From contig NZ_BNCK01000007.1 of assembly GCF_014656435.1 (NCBI RefSeq), positions 237,179-301,178 on the forward strand: a DNA stretch of 64,000 nucleotides, read 5' to 3'. The notes beneath the pieces were generated by a model. The model was given only the letters and a program-made list of their open reading frames with translations. It was not told where the DNA came from and made no database searches. Numbering within the stretch: position 1 is the first letter of the stretch; each line of letters starts with the position of its first letter. The translations under genes were made by a program, and so were the position numbers. This document shows, one piece after another, positions 8,537 through 17,842 of the stretch. Source of the stretch: Thalassotalea marina. GTDB taxonomy: Bacteria > Pseudomonadota > Gammaproteobacteria > Enterobacterales > Alteromonadaceae.

Positions 8537-9010
8537 ATGCTTTCAATCAACAACACTATGCCCCAAGGTCAATTCCAGCAGCGCATCAATAATGAAACGA
8601 TTACCCATAATTCACTAGAGTTTTTTGCAGATAAAACCGTCGTACTTTTTGCCCTGCCTGGCGCATTTACCCCAACCTGTTCGGCCAGTCATCTACCTGG
8701 TTTTGTTACTTTGGCAGATCAGTTTTTTGATAAAGGGGTAGATGTTATCGCTTGCCTTTCGGTTAATGACGCCTTTGTCATGGATGCTTGGGGGAAAAGC
8801 CAAAACGCCGAACATATAGCTATGCTTGCAGATGGTGACGGTAGTTACACCAAGTTATTAGGCTTAGGTAAAGAAACAGGTACTTTTGGTGGATATCGCT
8901 CACAACGTTATGCAGCGGTGATTAAAAATGGCGTAGTAACACACTTAGCCATTGAAAACGCTGGAGAATTTGAAGTGAGCTCTGCGCAAGCTCTACTTGA
9001 AAAGGTATAA
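8537..9010 (+). CDS. Peroxiredoxin, Prx5 (AhpE-like/PMP20) family
   Basis: A 157-residue cytosolic peroxidase. The peroxidatic motif LPGAFTPTCSASHLPGF (about residues 43-59) carries PxxxTxxC, and the supporting Arg lies in GGYRSQRYA (about 123-131). Prx5 enzymes reduce H2O2 and alkyl hydroperoxides using glutathione, glutaredoxin or thioredoxin. It lacks a fused glutaredoxin domain. It is the second gene behind the small Cys protein and precedes ferritin, so this is an oxidative stress/iron neighbourhood. Confidence 0.92.
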   Translation: MLSINNTMPQGQFQQRINNETITHNSLEFFADKTVVLFALPGAFTPTCSASHLPGFVTLADQFFDKGVDVIACLSVNDAFVMDAWGKSQNAEHIAMLADGDGSYTKLLGLGKETGTFGGYRSQRYAAVIKNGVVTHLAIENAGEFEVSSAQALLEKV

Positions 9011-9124
9011 CAAACAATAACAACAATTGTTATCACTATTACATCGTTGATTTTATTAGTTTTTATTTGAACACTTAGATCAAATAAGGCAAAATATAGC
9101 GGTTAAATTTTATCGAGGGTTAAT

Positions 9125-9652
9125 ATGTTAAAGTCAGATATGGTTGAAAAACTCAACGAGCAAATAAACTTAGAATTTTATTCTTCAAACTTATACTTAC
9201 AAATGAGTGCTTGGTGTGAGGAAAAAGGGTTTGAGGGCGCAGCCGAGTTTATGCGTAAACACGCCATTGAAGAAATGGGCCATATGAATCGACTTTTTAC
9301 TTATGTTAGTGAAACTGGTGCCCTACCCATTCTAGGTGTAATTGATGCGCCTCCACATGAATTTTCATGTTTAAGTGAAGTGTTTGAAGAAACCTACAAA
9401 CACGAATGTTTAGTCACAGAGCGTATAAACCAACTGGCACATACGGCATTCACTACGCAAGATTATTCAACGTTTAACTTTTTGCAATGGTACGTTGCAG
9501 AGCAACACGAAGAAGAAAAGCTATTTAAAGGCATTTTGGATAAAATTGAACTTGTTGGTAATGATGGCAAAGCATTGTTCTTTATTGATAAAGACTTAGC
9601 AGATTTAGCCAAAAGTGGTTCACCAAGCATTATGACCAACGCAGGTGTTTAA
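9125..9652 (+). CDS. ftnA: Non-heme ferritin
   Basis: A 175-residue four-helix-bundle ferritin that oxidises and stores iron in a 24-mer shell. Ferroxidase-type residues appear in [10 protein letters not shown] (Glu near 17), [13 protein letters not shown] (Glu 49-50, His 53), [10 protein letters not shown] (Glu about 94) and [11 protein letters not shown] (Glu about 127-130). Length matches bacterial FtnA. Preceded by GAGGG ribosome site and followed by its own terminator. Confidence 0.93.
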   Translation: MLKSDMVEKLNEQINLEFYSSNLYLQMSAWCEEKGFEGAAEFMRKHAIEEMGHMNRLFTYVSETGALPILGVIDAPPHEFSCLSEVFEETYKHECLVTERINQLAHTAFTTQDYSTFNFLQWYVAEQHEEEKLFKGILDKIELVGNDGKALFFIDKDLADLAKSGSPSIMTNAGV

Positions 9653-9672
9653 CAAACACAAGTAAACCATTA

Positions 9673-9699
9673 AAGCCAGCGATTAAAGCTGGTTTTTTT
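9673..9699 (+). terminator. Rho-independent terminator after ferritin
   Basis: AGCCAGC/GCTGGTT stem (one G-T pair) followed by a T-run, 20 bases past the ferritin stop. Confidence 0.75.
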
Positions 9700-9780
9700 A
9701 TGCTCCCAAAAAGCATTTCATTCGCAAATAACGGGTTAAACTTTTATAATTCGCCGACCCTCATTTCAACGAGTAAACAA

Positions 9781-10965
9781 GTGGAAACAACTGAAGTATT
9801 GATCATTGGTGCAGGTGCAGCGGGTTTAATGTGCGCAGCAACGGCCGGTTACCGTGGTAAACAAGTTACCGTGGTAGATATGGGTAAAAAACCTGGACGT
9901 AAAATATTGATCAGTGGCGGTGGTCGATGCAACTTTACCAATGAAAATGCCACACCAGATAACTACTTGTGCCAAAACCCTCATTTCGTAAAATCAGCCC
10001 TTGGACGCTACTCGGCACAAGATTTTATCGAACTTGTAGAGCGTCATGGCTTAAACTATCACCATAAAACCTTAGGCCAATTGTTTTGTGATGATAGCGC
10101 TCAAGATCTGGTAGACATTTTATTAACTGAATGCGAATGGGCAGGTGTACAGCTTGAATTACGAAGCGAAGTCACCTCAGTCTGCAAAAACGACAACGGT
10201 TTTTTTGTTACCACGACCAGTAAAAGTTACCAATGTGAAACTCTTGTCGTAGCTTCTGGCGGTTTAACAATGCCTAAGCTAGGTGCCACACCTATAGGTT
10301 ATAAAATTGCAGAACAGTTTGGTTTGAACGTTTTACCCACCACTGCAGCTCTTGTGCCATTTACCCTACACGATCACGATAAAGAACGTTTTGATGGGTT
10401 ATCTGGCATCAGCATCGCAACAACTGTCACCAGTGAAAACAAGGTGACATTTAGAGAAAACATTTTATTTACACACCGTGGTTTATCTGGCCCAGCTATA
10501 TTGCAAATATCCTCGTTCTGGCAAGCGGGTCAAGCAGTCACAATTAATTTATTGCCTGACTCACCAATAGAGACCCTGATCAATGATTGGCGAAACAGCT
10601 GTGCGCAAAAGTCATTGAAAAACATGTTATGCACAGTTTTGCCAAAACGCTTTATTGAAGCAATGGTCAGCCAACATGAAATTATCGATAAAGCCATCAA
10701 CCAAATAAGTAAAAGCGAGGTTCAAGCACTGAGCGAATACTTACATAAATGGCAAATTAAGCCAAATGGAACAGAAGGTTATCGAACGGCAGAAGTTACC
10801 CTTGGTGGGGTAGATACAGATGAACTCTCGTCTAAAACCTATGAGAGTAAAAAAGTAGAAAATCTGTATTTTATCGGCGAAGTGATTGATGTGACTGGCT
10901 GGCTTGGAGGATATAACTTCCAGGCCTGTTGGAGCCAAGGGGTCGCCTGCGGACAAGCAGTTTAA
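9781..10965 (+). CDS. YhiN/HI0933-family flavoprotein (NAD(P)/FAD-dependent oxidoreductase)
   Basis: A 394-residue FAD protein of unknown substrate. The Rossmann motif LIIGAGAAGLMCA begins six residues from the chosen GTG start, then GKKPGRKILISGGGRCNFTN (about 35-54, the family hallmark), and a C-terminal FAD-binding TGWLGGYNFQACWSQG. GTG 9781 is preferred to the ATG at 9700, because 9700 lies directly on the ferritin terminator T-run and relatives such as E. coli YhiN start about seven residues before the GAGAAG. The function of the family is not settled. Confidence 0.85.
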   Translation: METTEVLIIGAGAAGLMCAATAGYRGKQVTVVDMGKKPGRKILISGGGRCNFTNENATPDNYLCQNPHFVKSALGRYSAQDFIELVERHGLNYHHKTLGQLFCDDSAQDLVDILLTECEWAGVQLELRSEVTSVCKNDNGFFVTTTSKSYQCETLVVASGGLTMPKLGATPIGYKIAEQFGLNVLPTTAALVPFTLHDHDKERFDGLSGISIATTVTSENKVTFRENILFTHRGLSGPAILQISSFWQAGQAVTINLLPDSPIETLINDWRNSCAQKSLKNMLCTVLPKRFIEAMVSQHEIIDKAINQISKSEVQALSEYLHKWQIKPNGTEGYRTAEVTLGGVDTDELSSKTYESKKVENLYFIGEVIDVTGWLGGYNFQACWSQGVACGQAV

Positions 10966-11162
10966 CTTTTGTGAACTAACAAGTTGACTTGAATGCAGTT
11001 TTTAGCAAAAACAGTCATTTATTAGTTTATTTAGTCATTAGCCACATAAAAACAATTAACTCTATCTAGTTGATTAAAAAGCCATTTTAATCGTATCTTG
11101 TACTGGCTCATATTTTGCTGATTACCGTTTTTGATATGGTAATCAGCAAAGGGAATAAATAT

Positions 11163-12518
11163 ATGGGAAAAGCACTACCAGCGGCATTATTTAGTGCACT
11201 TGTTTTAATGGCATGCAGCCAAAAAGAATCAAAAACTGTTCACGTTGATAACACTCAAGCTAAGCAAGAAAGATTAACACACACTTTTGATACTATCCGC
11301 AACCAAGTTGACTTTATGGGCAGTGTTGCTGTTATGCATTCGGGCAAGGTTATTTTCGCTGACAGTTCAGGCTTAGACGATATCAATACCAATACAAAAT
11401 CAACGACACAATCTAGCTATTTAATAGGTTCAATATCCAAAACTTATACTGCTACTCTCGTTCTTAAAGCTGTTGATGAACAAAAGCTTACACTGGAGCA
11501 AACTGTCGAAGGTTTTTTCCCAACACTTGAAAATGCACACCTGATTAGCATAAGAGCTATGCTAGATCACAGTAGCGGTATTGCTAACTACACAAAAAAA
11601 GGACAAGGTTTTTTTAACTACCGAATTGAAAATCAAACTAGAGAGGTAATGCTTAATAGAATTTTGGCATTAGGCAGTGACTTTACACCAGGCACGAATA
11701 CTAAATACAGTAACTCCAATTATTATCTGCTTGCGCTTATTCTAGAAAAAGTTTACCAACAAAGCTTTGATGAGCTGCTTCGAGAAAAAATAACAATACC
11801 ATTAGGCCTAAATCATACCCAGCAGGCTCAACAAAATAGACAAACACAAGATTCGTATACCTATAAAGATGGTCAATGGTCTTTGTTTCCAGCATCACAT
11901 ATGTCTGTTGCTTTAGGAGCGGGAGCAATCAAGGCAACACCAACTGAAGTCGCGACTTTTTATAACGCCTTATTTACTGGCCTGATCATACCTATGTCAC
12001 TAGTTGACACTATGACTCAAACTCAAAATGGTTTTGGATTAGGTATCAAACCCGTCGACTTTTTTGACCAAAAAGGTTTTGGACACGGTGGCACTTTTGA
12101 CGCATACAACGCAATAGCGGCATATTTTCCACAAGAAAAAATGACCATAGTTTTAGCATCTAATGGTTCTAATGATAACTTTCATCACATCTATCAACAG
12201 CTGCTTAAAAGCTATTTTAACCAAACATTAATAGACATACCTGTCCCCAAACACGAGATACAAGAATTGGTTGGTTTATATCAGTCATCACCTGACGACC
12301 CGTACGCAGTAAAACTGATTGATGTTGATGGTAAAGTCGCCCAACAATTCCCTGACGGCTACACTCAAGTACTCAGATACGAGGGTCAAGGCCGCTTCGT
12401 TTACGATCAAGCTAATGCTGAGCCAGTCTATTTTACTATTTCAGAAAATGGTAAAAAGCTGACCGTGCAATTAGGCTCTCATCCTGTCGAAGGCGAAAAA
12501 TTTAAAGTAGTGCAATAA
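11163..12518 (+). CDS. Lipoprotein serine hydrolase, beta-lactamase/PBP class C fold
   Basis: A 451-residue COG1680-type serine hydrolase. An N-terminal lipobox LMAC places the lipidated Cys at residue 18, so it is membrane-anchored. The penicilloyl-serine motifs are Ser90-x-x-Lys93 (SISK), Tyr182-Ser-Asn184 and His308-Gly-Gly (replacing KTG). The last 100 residues form an extra domain (DUF-type lipocalin-like tail). Members are esterases, peptidases or D-amino-acid hydrolases more often than true beta-lactamases. ATG 11163 is chosen over an upstream in-frame TTG/ATG region because it fits the lipoprotein signal and has AAGGGA upstream. Confidence 0.85.
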   Translation: MGKALPAALFSALVLMACSQKESKTVHVDNTQAKQERLTHTFDTIRNQVDFMGSVAVMHSGKVIFADSSGLDDINTNTKSTTQSSYLIGSISKTYTATLVLKAVDEQKLTLEQTVEGFFPTLENAHLISIRAMLDHSSGIANYTKKGQGFFNYRIENQTREVMLNRILALGSDFTPGTNTKYSNSNYYLLALILEKVYQQSFDELLREKITIPLGLNHTQQAQQNRQTQDSYTYKDGQWSLFPASHMSVALGAGAIKATPTEVATFYNALFTGLIIPMSLVDTMTQTQNGFGLGIKPVDFFDQKGFGHGGTFDAYNAIAAYFPQEKMTIVLASNGSNDNFHHIYQQLLKSYFNQTLIDIPVPKHEIQELVGLYQSSPDDPYAVKLIDVDGKVAQQFPDGYTQVLRYEGQGRFVYDQANAEPVYFTISENGKKLTVQLGSHPVEGEKFKVVQ

Positions 12519-12530
12519 TTTACATGATTA

Positions 12531-12559
12531 GAAAAAGCGTCGGTAAAAGCGCTTTTTCA
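12531..12559. terminator. Terminator shared by convergent genes
   Basis: GAAAAAGCG/CGCTTTTTC arms with a ten-base loop; A- and T-rich flanks allow use in both directions. Confidence 0.7.
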
Positions 12560-12584
12560 TTTGTATCGTGTTGCTTAATAATAT

Positions 12585-13886
12585 CTATTGAAGTTTGGGA
12601 AGCGTTATCGTAACGATTAAACCAGGGTGATTATCAGCAAACTCAAGCTGTCCTTGATGCAGCGTTATAACGGCCTTGACTAAACTTAACCCAAGGCCTG
12701 TTCCAGCTAATGTTCTACTCTCATCGCCTCGGAAAAATCGCTCAGTTAGTTTGTTGATATTTGCTGGGGTAACGCCTGCCCCACTATCTGCGACTGTTAT
12801 GTGGACATGTTGCCTATTCTCTACAACAACTGACACTTTACTTCCTTCTGGTGCAAATTTAACTGCGTTATCCACAACGTTGCATATTGCTTGGAACAAC
12901 AGTTGTTTATCAGCATTGACTATCACATCGTGACAGGTGAACTCCATTAAGACTTTTTTATCATCAGCTAACGGTTCATATAGTTCAACAACATCTTGCA
13001 CTATGGTTGAAACCGCTACTGGTGACAATTTAATCATTTGCTTTCCAGATTCTAATATCGATAACCTGAGCAATGCATTAAAAATAGTAACTATATGGTC
13101 TATTTCTTGGTGTGCCTCATGCAATTGTTGGTCTAGGTTATCGCTTTGTGACGAGAGCGTTTCTAATTTACCTTTAAGTCTAGTCAATGGTGCCCTTAAA
13201 TCGTGAGCGATAGCATCGCCTGTACTCCTAGCGTCTTCCATTAAAGTTTCTATTTTATTTAACATGCTATTTAAGTTGCACTCTAGCTCGTTAAAGTCTT
13301 TTGATGACGAAGAAGAAGGCAGGCGTAGTGAAACATCGCCAGATCGAATAATTTGTGAAGTTAATTGATTGATACTTTGCAATCGACGCCGAATAATCAC
13401 GCCCCATATCAAACTCAACACTGCAGCAATTGTCACTGAACCTAGAAAGAGACCAGCCAATAATATAGGGTTGTCTTGCTTTTCAGGTGCCTGCCAGATA
13501 GCAACATACAAGGTAAAACCATCAGGTAAATTGGTTAAATGATGAAGAAAATTAACAGAGGACTTTCCCGATACATGATCAAGCTCAGCTTTAGTCATTT
13601 CATGTAAATAATTGCTGAAAGTTTTATCTAAGTTAGATGTGACAAAGTTTCCATGTTGATCTTTTATCCCAACATAAACATTAGTGGCAAGCTCAGCATA
13701 TTCCCTTTCAACGTTGTTAATGCCTCCAGTGTAAAATGCTGTCGATATCTTTTCACTGATCTGGCTAATTGGTGCTTGATCTAACTCGTTGTCGTTTAGT
13801 ACCAACGGAGTTACAAGTACCACCAACACTAAGGTTAATGCAAAACTTAACAACCATGTTTGATGGGTAATAGATAATTTTAGCAT
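12585..13886 (-). CDS. Sensor histidine kinase (HAMP, HisKA, HATPase_c)
   Basis: A 433-residue inner-membrane kinase. TM1 is at about 10-30 and TM2 at about 142-164, enclosing a roughly 110-residue periplasmic sensor. A HAMP linker follows, then the H-box DAIAHDLRAPLTRLKGKLE, the N-box AICNVVDNAVKFAPEGSKV and the G-boxes DSGAGV and GTGLGLSLV. It should phosphorylate the OmpR-type regulator encoded 6 bases upstream. The QseC/PmrB-like organisation is clear, the signal is not. Confidence 0.9.
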   Translation of the reverse strand: MLKLSITHQTWLLSFALTLVLVVLVTPLVLNDNELDQAPISQISEKISTAFYTGGINNVEREYAELATNVYVGIKDQHGNFVTSNLDKTFSNYLHEMTKAELDHVSGKSSVNFLHHLTNLPDGFTLYVAIWQAPEKQDNPILLAGLFLGSVTIAAVLSLIWGVIIRRRLQSINQLTSQIIRSGDVSLRLPSSSSSKDFNELECNLNSMLNKIETLMEDARSTGDAIAHDLRAPLTRLKGKLETLSSQSDNLDQQLHEAHQEIDHIVTIFNALLRLSILESGKQMIKLSPVAVSTIVQDVVELYEPLADDKKVLMEFTCHDVIVNADKQLLFQAICNVVDNAVKFAPEGSKVSVVVENRQHVHITVADSGAGVTPANINKLTERFFRGDESRTLAGTGLGLSLVKAVITLHQGQLEFADNHPGLIVTITLPKLQ

Positions 13887-13892
13887 GTGACT

Positions 13893-14567
13893 TTACCCAT
13901 CAATAAAATAGCCACTGCCTCTTGCAGTTTGTAGCAGCTTTTTTTCGTGGCCTTTATCTATTTTTGCGCGCAAACGACTCATATGAACATCAATGACATT
14001 GGTGGCTGGATCAAAGTAATAATCCCACACTTTTTCAAATAACATAGAACGTGTGACAACTTGTCCTTTATTTTCCATCAGATAAGCTAGCAATTGAAAC
14101 TCTTTGGTCTGAAGTGAAATGGTATGACCCGATCGGGTTACCTTACGACTATTTAAATCCAGTTGTAAATCGTCGATTTGTAGTAATGTATCATTGTTAT
14201 AGGTATGTTTACTTCGTCGATTTAACACTTCGAGTCGAGCCTGCAGCTCAATAACAGAGAAGGGCTTCTCAAGATAATCATCTGCGCCAGCTCTTAAACC
14301 AACAACCTTTTGATCAACTTCAGCCAAAGCACTTAAAAATAGAACAGGTGTATCATTTTTAGATTCTCGAAGAACTTTCAAGATAGTAAGCCCATCTACA
14401 TTAGGCAACATACGGTCTAGTACGATAACGTCATATTTTTCGGTAGTTGATAAAAAAAGAGCATCTTTGCCGTCATGTGTTTGGTCAACTATGTGCCCTG
14501 CTTCTTTTAACGCTTTGGCTACATAAGTCGCTATTTCTATATCATCCTCGACGACTAAAACCTTCAT
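13893..14567 (-). CDS. OmpR/PhoB-family response regulator
   Basis: A 224-residue response regulator. The receiver shows acidic pair Asp8-Asp9, phospho-acceptor Asp51 (VLDRMLPNVDG) and the Lys of YLEKPF. The C-terminal winged helix (about 125-222) carries LQTKEFQLLAYLMENKGQVVTR and the recognition helix region NVIDVHMSRLRAKID. It is followed after 6 bases by the kinase gene, its expected partner. Targets are not visible; the DUF4440 gene just upstream could be one. Confidence 0.92.
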   Translation of the reverse strand: MKVLVVEDDIEIATYVAKALKEAGHIVDQTHDGKDALFLSTTEKYDVIVLDRMLPNVDGLTILKVLRESKNDTPVLFLSALAEVDQKVVGLRAGADDYLEKPFSVIELQARLEVLNRRSKHTYNNDTLLQIDDLQLDLNSRKVTRSGHTISLQTKEFQLLAYLMENKGQVVTRSMLFEKVWDYYFDPATNVIDVHMSRLRAKIDKGHEKKLLQTARGSGYFIDG

Positions 14568-14612
14568 TTTGTTCTTTTCCTCAAGAAAGCTAAAACCATC
14601 AATCTATAGGTT

Positions 14613-15059
14613 TTACCGCTCTTTCGCCACTATAGGCGTGTATTGGGCATAGGTAAACTTCCATTCTTTCGCCACTCGTTTAAGCACAAAAATAGCGTGC
14701 ATTGAAAACAACGCAGTATCGCTGTTCTCTGTTTTAAACGTTTCCTTCAAGGTTATATGTGCCATATTATCGACGTAATTTACGTTTACTAGGCTCTTTT
14801 CAATCACGGGAATAAAGTTAGTTTTATTTTTAGCCTGGTAGTATTCCAACACCATAGGTTTAGTATCAAACTCCCCTTTTGGTGAGATTTCGACAAACTC
14901 GTCCGCTAACAAGTTATCAAGTGCCACAGGGTCAAATGAGGTTTGTGCCAAAAAAAGTTCATCAACACGATTGACCAGTTCATTTTCAATTGAGCTTTTG
15001 GCACTGCAAGTGAATGACAGTATTAACGCCATAACAATAATAAGATTTGATAGTTGCAT
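14613..15059 (-). CDS. Secreted DUF4440 / NTF2-like protein
   Basis: A 148-residue exported protein with a signal peptide (MQLSNLIIVMALILSFTCSA) and an NTF2-fold domain of DUF4440 type: LFLAQTSFDPVALDNLLADEFVEISPKGEF. These proteins are often ketosteroid-isomerase-like but usually have no assigned activity. The start ATG at 15059 is preferred to an in-frame TTG at 15074 as it opens the signal peptide. It lies 45 bases upstream of the two-component genes in the same direction and may be cotranscribed with them. Confidence 0.75.
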   Translation of the reverse strand: MQLSNLIIVMALILSFTCSAKSSIENELVNRVDELFLAQTSFDPVALDNLLADEFVEISPKGEFDTKPMVLEYYQAKNKTNFIPVIEKSLVNVNYVDNMAHITLKETFKTENSDTALFSMHAIFVLKRVAKEWKFTYAQYTPIVAKER

Positions 15060-15193
15060 TGTAATATCCAACAATAAAAAATTTAATGGACATCAAAAGT
15101 AGCACAGTAAAGGTTGCAACAACCTTGCTCGTACATTAAAAAAAGTTAATGTTAATGTGTCAATTGAGCAAGGCTGAAAGGTAACTAACAAGC

Positions 15194-16156
15194 CTATTTT
15201 AAGTGGAATGTCTTAATTCGCCAGTTTAGTAATTCGCCGACATAAACCTTGCCATCTTTATCATCCACCGCTAAACCATGAGGAAAGCCCAACTGATTTT
15301 GTTTTTTACCCCACTCCCCATATCTTTCCAGCAGTTTTCCTTGATAAGAAATTTTATTAATGGTTCCCGTTCTTGCATCGGTAATCATTACGGAACCTTG
15401 TTCATATCCCTCAATTTCATAGGGATAACCTATATCTTGCCATTGAGATAAAAACGTACCTTCGGTGTCAAATAGCTGTATGCGAGCATTTTGGCGATCG
15501 GTTATATAAAGTGTATCCTTATGATCAATATGAATGGAATGTGGGAAGTTAAATTGACCTGTTTCCTTTCCTTTTTCACCCCAAGCTTTGACAAAGTTTC
15601 CGCCTGGATCAAATTTAACCATACGAAAATTTCCGCCATCAGCTACATAAATATTCCCTTTGCTGTCTAAGGCAACATCGCTCGGAGCATTAAGCAATAG
15701 CAATTGATAACCATTATCGTACCAGCCGCTTCCCGGTGAGTTTCTGCGGCCTAAAATCAGTTTAACTTCACCTGTTTGATCAAACTTAATAACTTGATGA
15801 GTTGATTGATCAGTCGTCCAAATGTCACCATTTTTATCCACAAATAAGCCATGTGGTGTAGTAAACAGTCCCACACCAATTTCCCTACTCAGCTGTCCCG
15901 TGGCACTGAAAATGAGTAACGGATGTTCACCACGATTAAAGACAACCATCTCCCCAGAGGGTAAAAACTCAAGTCCGGCAACTTCACCTAAATACCAGTT
16001 TTCAGGTAAGGTTAAATTAACATTCGTAAACTCAACTTCATTGGCGCTTGTCGTTTTATGTTGCGCCATCATGAATATCGACATCGCTATTAGCAAATAC
16101 CCCCTGACAGGTTTAATCGTTAAGTCAAAAGCAACGGTGGCTATTAATTTACGCAT
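15194..16156 (-). CDS. NHL-repeat six-bladed beta-propeller protein
   Basis: A 320-residue extracytoplasmic protein: a hydrophobic segment near residues 18-33 (YLLIAMSIFMMAQ) serves as a signal or anchor, and the remainder is NHL repeats such as GLFVDKNGDIWTTDQSTHQVIKFD, DVALDSKGNIYVADGGNFRMVKFD and SIHIDHKDTLYITDRQNARIQLFD. This resembles the lyase domain of peptidylglycine amidating enzymes, but no catalytic claim can be made. The start is supported by AAGGAGAG 7 bases upstream. It is divergent from a LysR gene 66 bases away, its probable regulator. Confidence 0.8.
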   Translation of the reverse strand: MRKLIATVAFDLTIKPVRGYLLIAMSIFMMAQHKTTSANEVEFTNVNLTLPENWYLGEVAGLEFLPSGEMVVFNRGEHPLLIFSATGQLSREIGVGLFTTPHGLFVDKNGDIWTTDQSTHQVIKFDQTGEVKLILGRRNSPGSGWYDNGYQLLLLNAPSDVALDSKGNIYVADGGNFRMVKFDPGGNFVKAWGEKGKETGQFNFPHSIHIDHKDTLYITDRQNARIQLFDTEGTFLSQWQDIGYPYEIEGYEQGSVMITDARTGTINKISYQGKLLERYGEWGKKQNQLGFPHGLAVDDKDGKVYVGELLNWRIKTFHLK

Positions 16157-16221
16157 TTATTCTCTCCTTATATTGTCATTACCATTATCAAGGGCATAAT
16201 ACTTCCTATAAAGCTCCATAT

Positions 16222-17148
16222 ATGAAGAAGAGAAGTTCCCAAATGGAAACAATAGAAAAAGAGTTGTTTTATCTATTGAAGGTGTTTTGCGCCGTCGTGG
16301 AAGAAAATAGCTTCACGGCAGCAGCGAACAAGTTAAATGTACAAGGTCCCGCGGTGAGCAAAGCCATCGCACGATTAGAATCACAGTTGGGTAAGAGACT
16401 TTTAAACCGCTCGACTAGAGTGCTGGAGCTTACTAATGTTGGACACCTGTTATTTCAACGAGCACAACAGCAGCTGATTAACCTTGATAATACCTTAGCG
16501 CAGGTTGCAGCATTTGAAAGTAAGCCAGAAGGAGTATTAAAGTTGACAGCAACGCCTTCCATTGGAAATTACCTTGCTGAATACCACTTGATGGCTTTCT
16601 ACGAAAAATTTCCAGAAATCCACTTGGATATCAAACTGTCTAACGATGTTATTCAGCTACCCTCACAGCATTTGGATTTAGCACTAAGAAGCAGTAACCA
16701 ATTGGAAGACTCACAATTAACAAGTCGCCCCTTATTTAAAGCACAACGAGTTTTAGTTGCTAGTCCTTCATATATTAAGGCCTTTGGCTGCCCTGTCTTA
16801 CCGACGGAATTAAATAAACATCAATGCTTAGTGTTTAAACACGACAAAACGTTAAACCAATGGCCTTATGAGCAACAGGAAATAAAACATCAATTATCCT
16901 TAAATACGACTTTACAAAGTAATGATTACGCCATCATCAAGTCGTTATGTCGCCAAGGAATGGGCATTGCGAGGCTTTTTGATTATCAAGTAATTGATGA
17001 AGTTAAAGCCAAATCACTAATCCCTATATTGGACAACTATGATTGGGGCAGCCAAACTATTCACGCTGTTTATCACGGTAAAATGAAAGACTCACCAAAG
17101 CTCGAAGTTTTTCTATCCTTCTTAGCGACAACCATAAATGAGCAATAG
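16222..17148 (+). CDS. LysR-family transcriptional regulator
   Basis: A 308-residue LysR regulator: N-terminal winged helix-turn-helix (VFCAVVEENSFTAAANKLNVQGPAVSKAIARLE) and a substrate-binding domain (about 95-300) with LKLTATPSIGNYLAEYHL. An alternative ATG at 16243 (MET...) would give 301 residues and has GAAGAGAAG upstream, so the start is not certain. The gene is divergent from the NHL gene and sits next to a YciI gene on the opposite strand; either could be a target. Confidence 0.9.
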   Translation: MKKRSSQMETIEKELFYLLKVFCAVVEENSFTAAANKLNVQGPAVSKAIARLESQLGKRLLNRSTRVLELTNVGHLLFQRAQQQLINLDNTLAQVAAFESKPEGVLKLTATPSIGNYLAEYHLMAFYEKFPEIHLDIKLSNDVIQLPSQHLDLALRSSNQLEDSQLTSRPLFKAQRVLVASPSYIKAFGCPVLPTELNKHQCLVFKHDKTLNQWPYEQQEIKHQLSLNTTLQSNDYAIIKSLCRQGMGIARLFDYQVIDEVKAKSLIPILDNYDWGSQTIHAVYHGKMKDSPKLEVFLSFLATTINEQ

Positions 17149-17151
17149 CAT

Positions 17152-17424
17152 TTATTTTGCGTATTTCCCCTTTGTTGGTTCAAAAGCAATGATCTCTATA
17201 GAGGCAAGATTATTTTTGATGAAAGGGTCTTGTTGAATGATATCTTCTACCTGTTCACGTGTAACTTTATGAGCAATGATAACGCCACCATTTTTACTTT
17301 CATTTGGACCAGAGGCAATAAACACGCCCTGCTCATAGTGATTGTCCAAATATTGGTAGTGTTCCTCTAAAAAAGGTAAAACTTGTTCACGTTCAACCAA
17401 GTATGTCAAAGAGATAACAAACAT
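17152..17424 (-). CDS. YciI-like protein
   Basis: A 90-residue dimeric ferredoxin-fold protein of the YciI family: LTYLVEREQVLPFLEEHYQYLDNHYEQGVFIASGP, with the conserved His in EEHYQYL and the QQDPF motif near residue 70. Family members are proposed metal-free enzymes, though the reaction is unproven. ATG 17424 is chosen because AAGGAA is 6 bases upstream; a longer in-frame start at 17454 lacks a ribosome site. Its end is 4 bases from the stop of the convergent LysR gene. Confidence 0.85.
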   Translation of the reverse strand: MFVISLTYLVEREQVLPFLEEHYQYLDNHYEQGVFIASGPNESKNGGVIIAHKVTREQVEDIIQQDPFIKNNLASIEIIAFEPTKGKYAK

Positions 17425-17545
17425 TTTAATTCCTTCATTGCTAACAAGTGTCATCTAATGTCCTATAGAAAATATATTAATATATTATGACTATAAAACG
17501 CCAGTTCGTTCTCTTGCCTTCTTTAGCACATTACATAACCTAATG

Positions 17546-17698
17546 TTATTTTAAGTTAACCCAAAGATTCCAATATTCTGCCTGTGCCCTAATTAATACT
17601 TTTAGATACTGTTTTAGCCAATATTTAACCTCATGATCTTTTATAGCGTTCTCTATCAATAGTTTTTTATTTATATCAGGTGCAGCATTACTTTCCAT
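17546..17698 (-). CDS. Candidate small protein, 50 residues
   Basis: A short ORF starting MESNAAPDINKKLLIEN and ending EYWNLWVNLK, with AAGGACAAGG just before its ATG, an excellent ribosome site. The C-terminal half is aromatic and basic (KYWLKQYLKVLIRAQAEYW), predicted as one amphipathic helix. It occupies most of the 418-base gap between the YciI and second LysR genes; the remaining gap sequence is AT-rich promoter for that LysR gene. No known family is recognised, and chance cannot be excluded. Confidence 0.5.
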   Translation of the reverse strand: MESNAAPDINKKLLIENAIKDHEVKYWLKQYLKVLIRAQAEYWNLWVNLK

Positions 17699-17842
17699 CG
17701 CCTTGTCCTTATGATTAGGTTTTCATCTATTTTCTGTGTATTAAATTTACATATCCAACGATAAGAATTAATCTAAAACATAAGGCAAACTTATATTATG
17801 ACCATGTAACGCAAAACAAGGGATTAAAAGAGGCATATAGTC

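Noticed and set aside
8299..8556. 85-codon minus-strand ORF opposite the small Cys protein
   Set aside because: No ribosome site, overlaps a better supported plus-strand gene and the peroxiredoxin start.
11163..12518. Reading the lipoprotein serine hydrolase as a resistance beta-lactamase
   Set aside because: HGG in place of KTG, lipid anchor and extra C-terminal domain fit general COG1680 hydrolases, so no resistance claim is made.
15822..16199. 125-codon ORF antisense to the NHL gene
   Set aside because: Entirely opposite a signal-bearing repeat protein; composition is that of a shadow frame.
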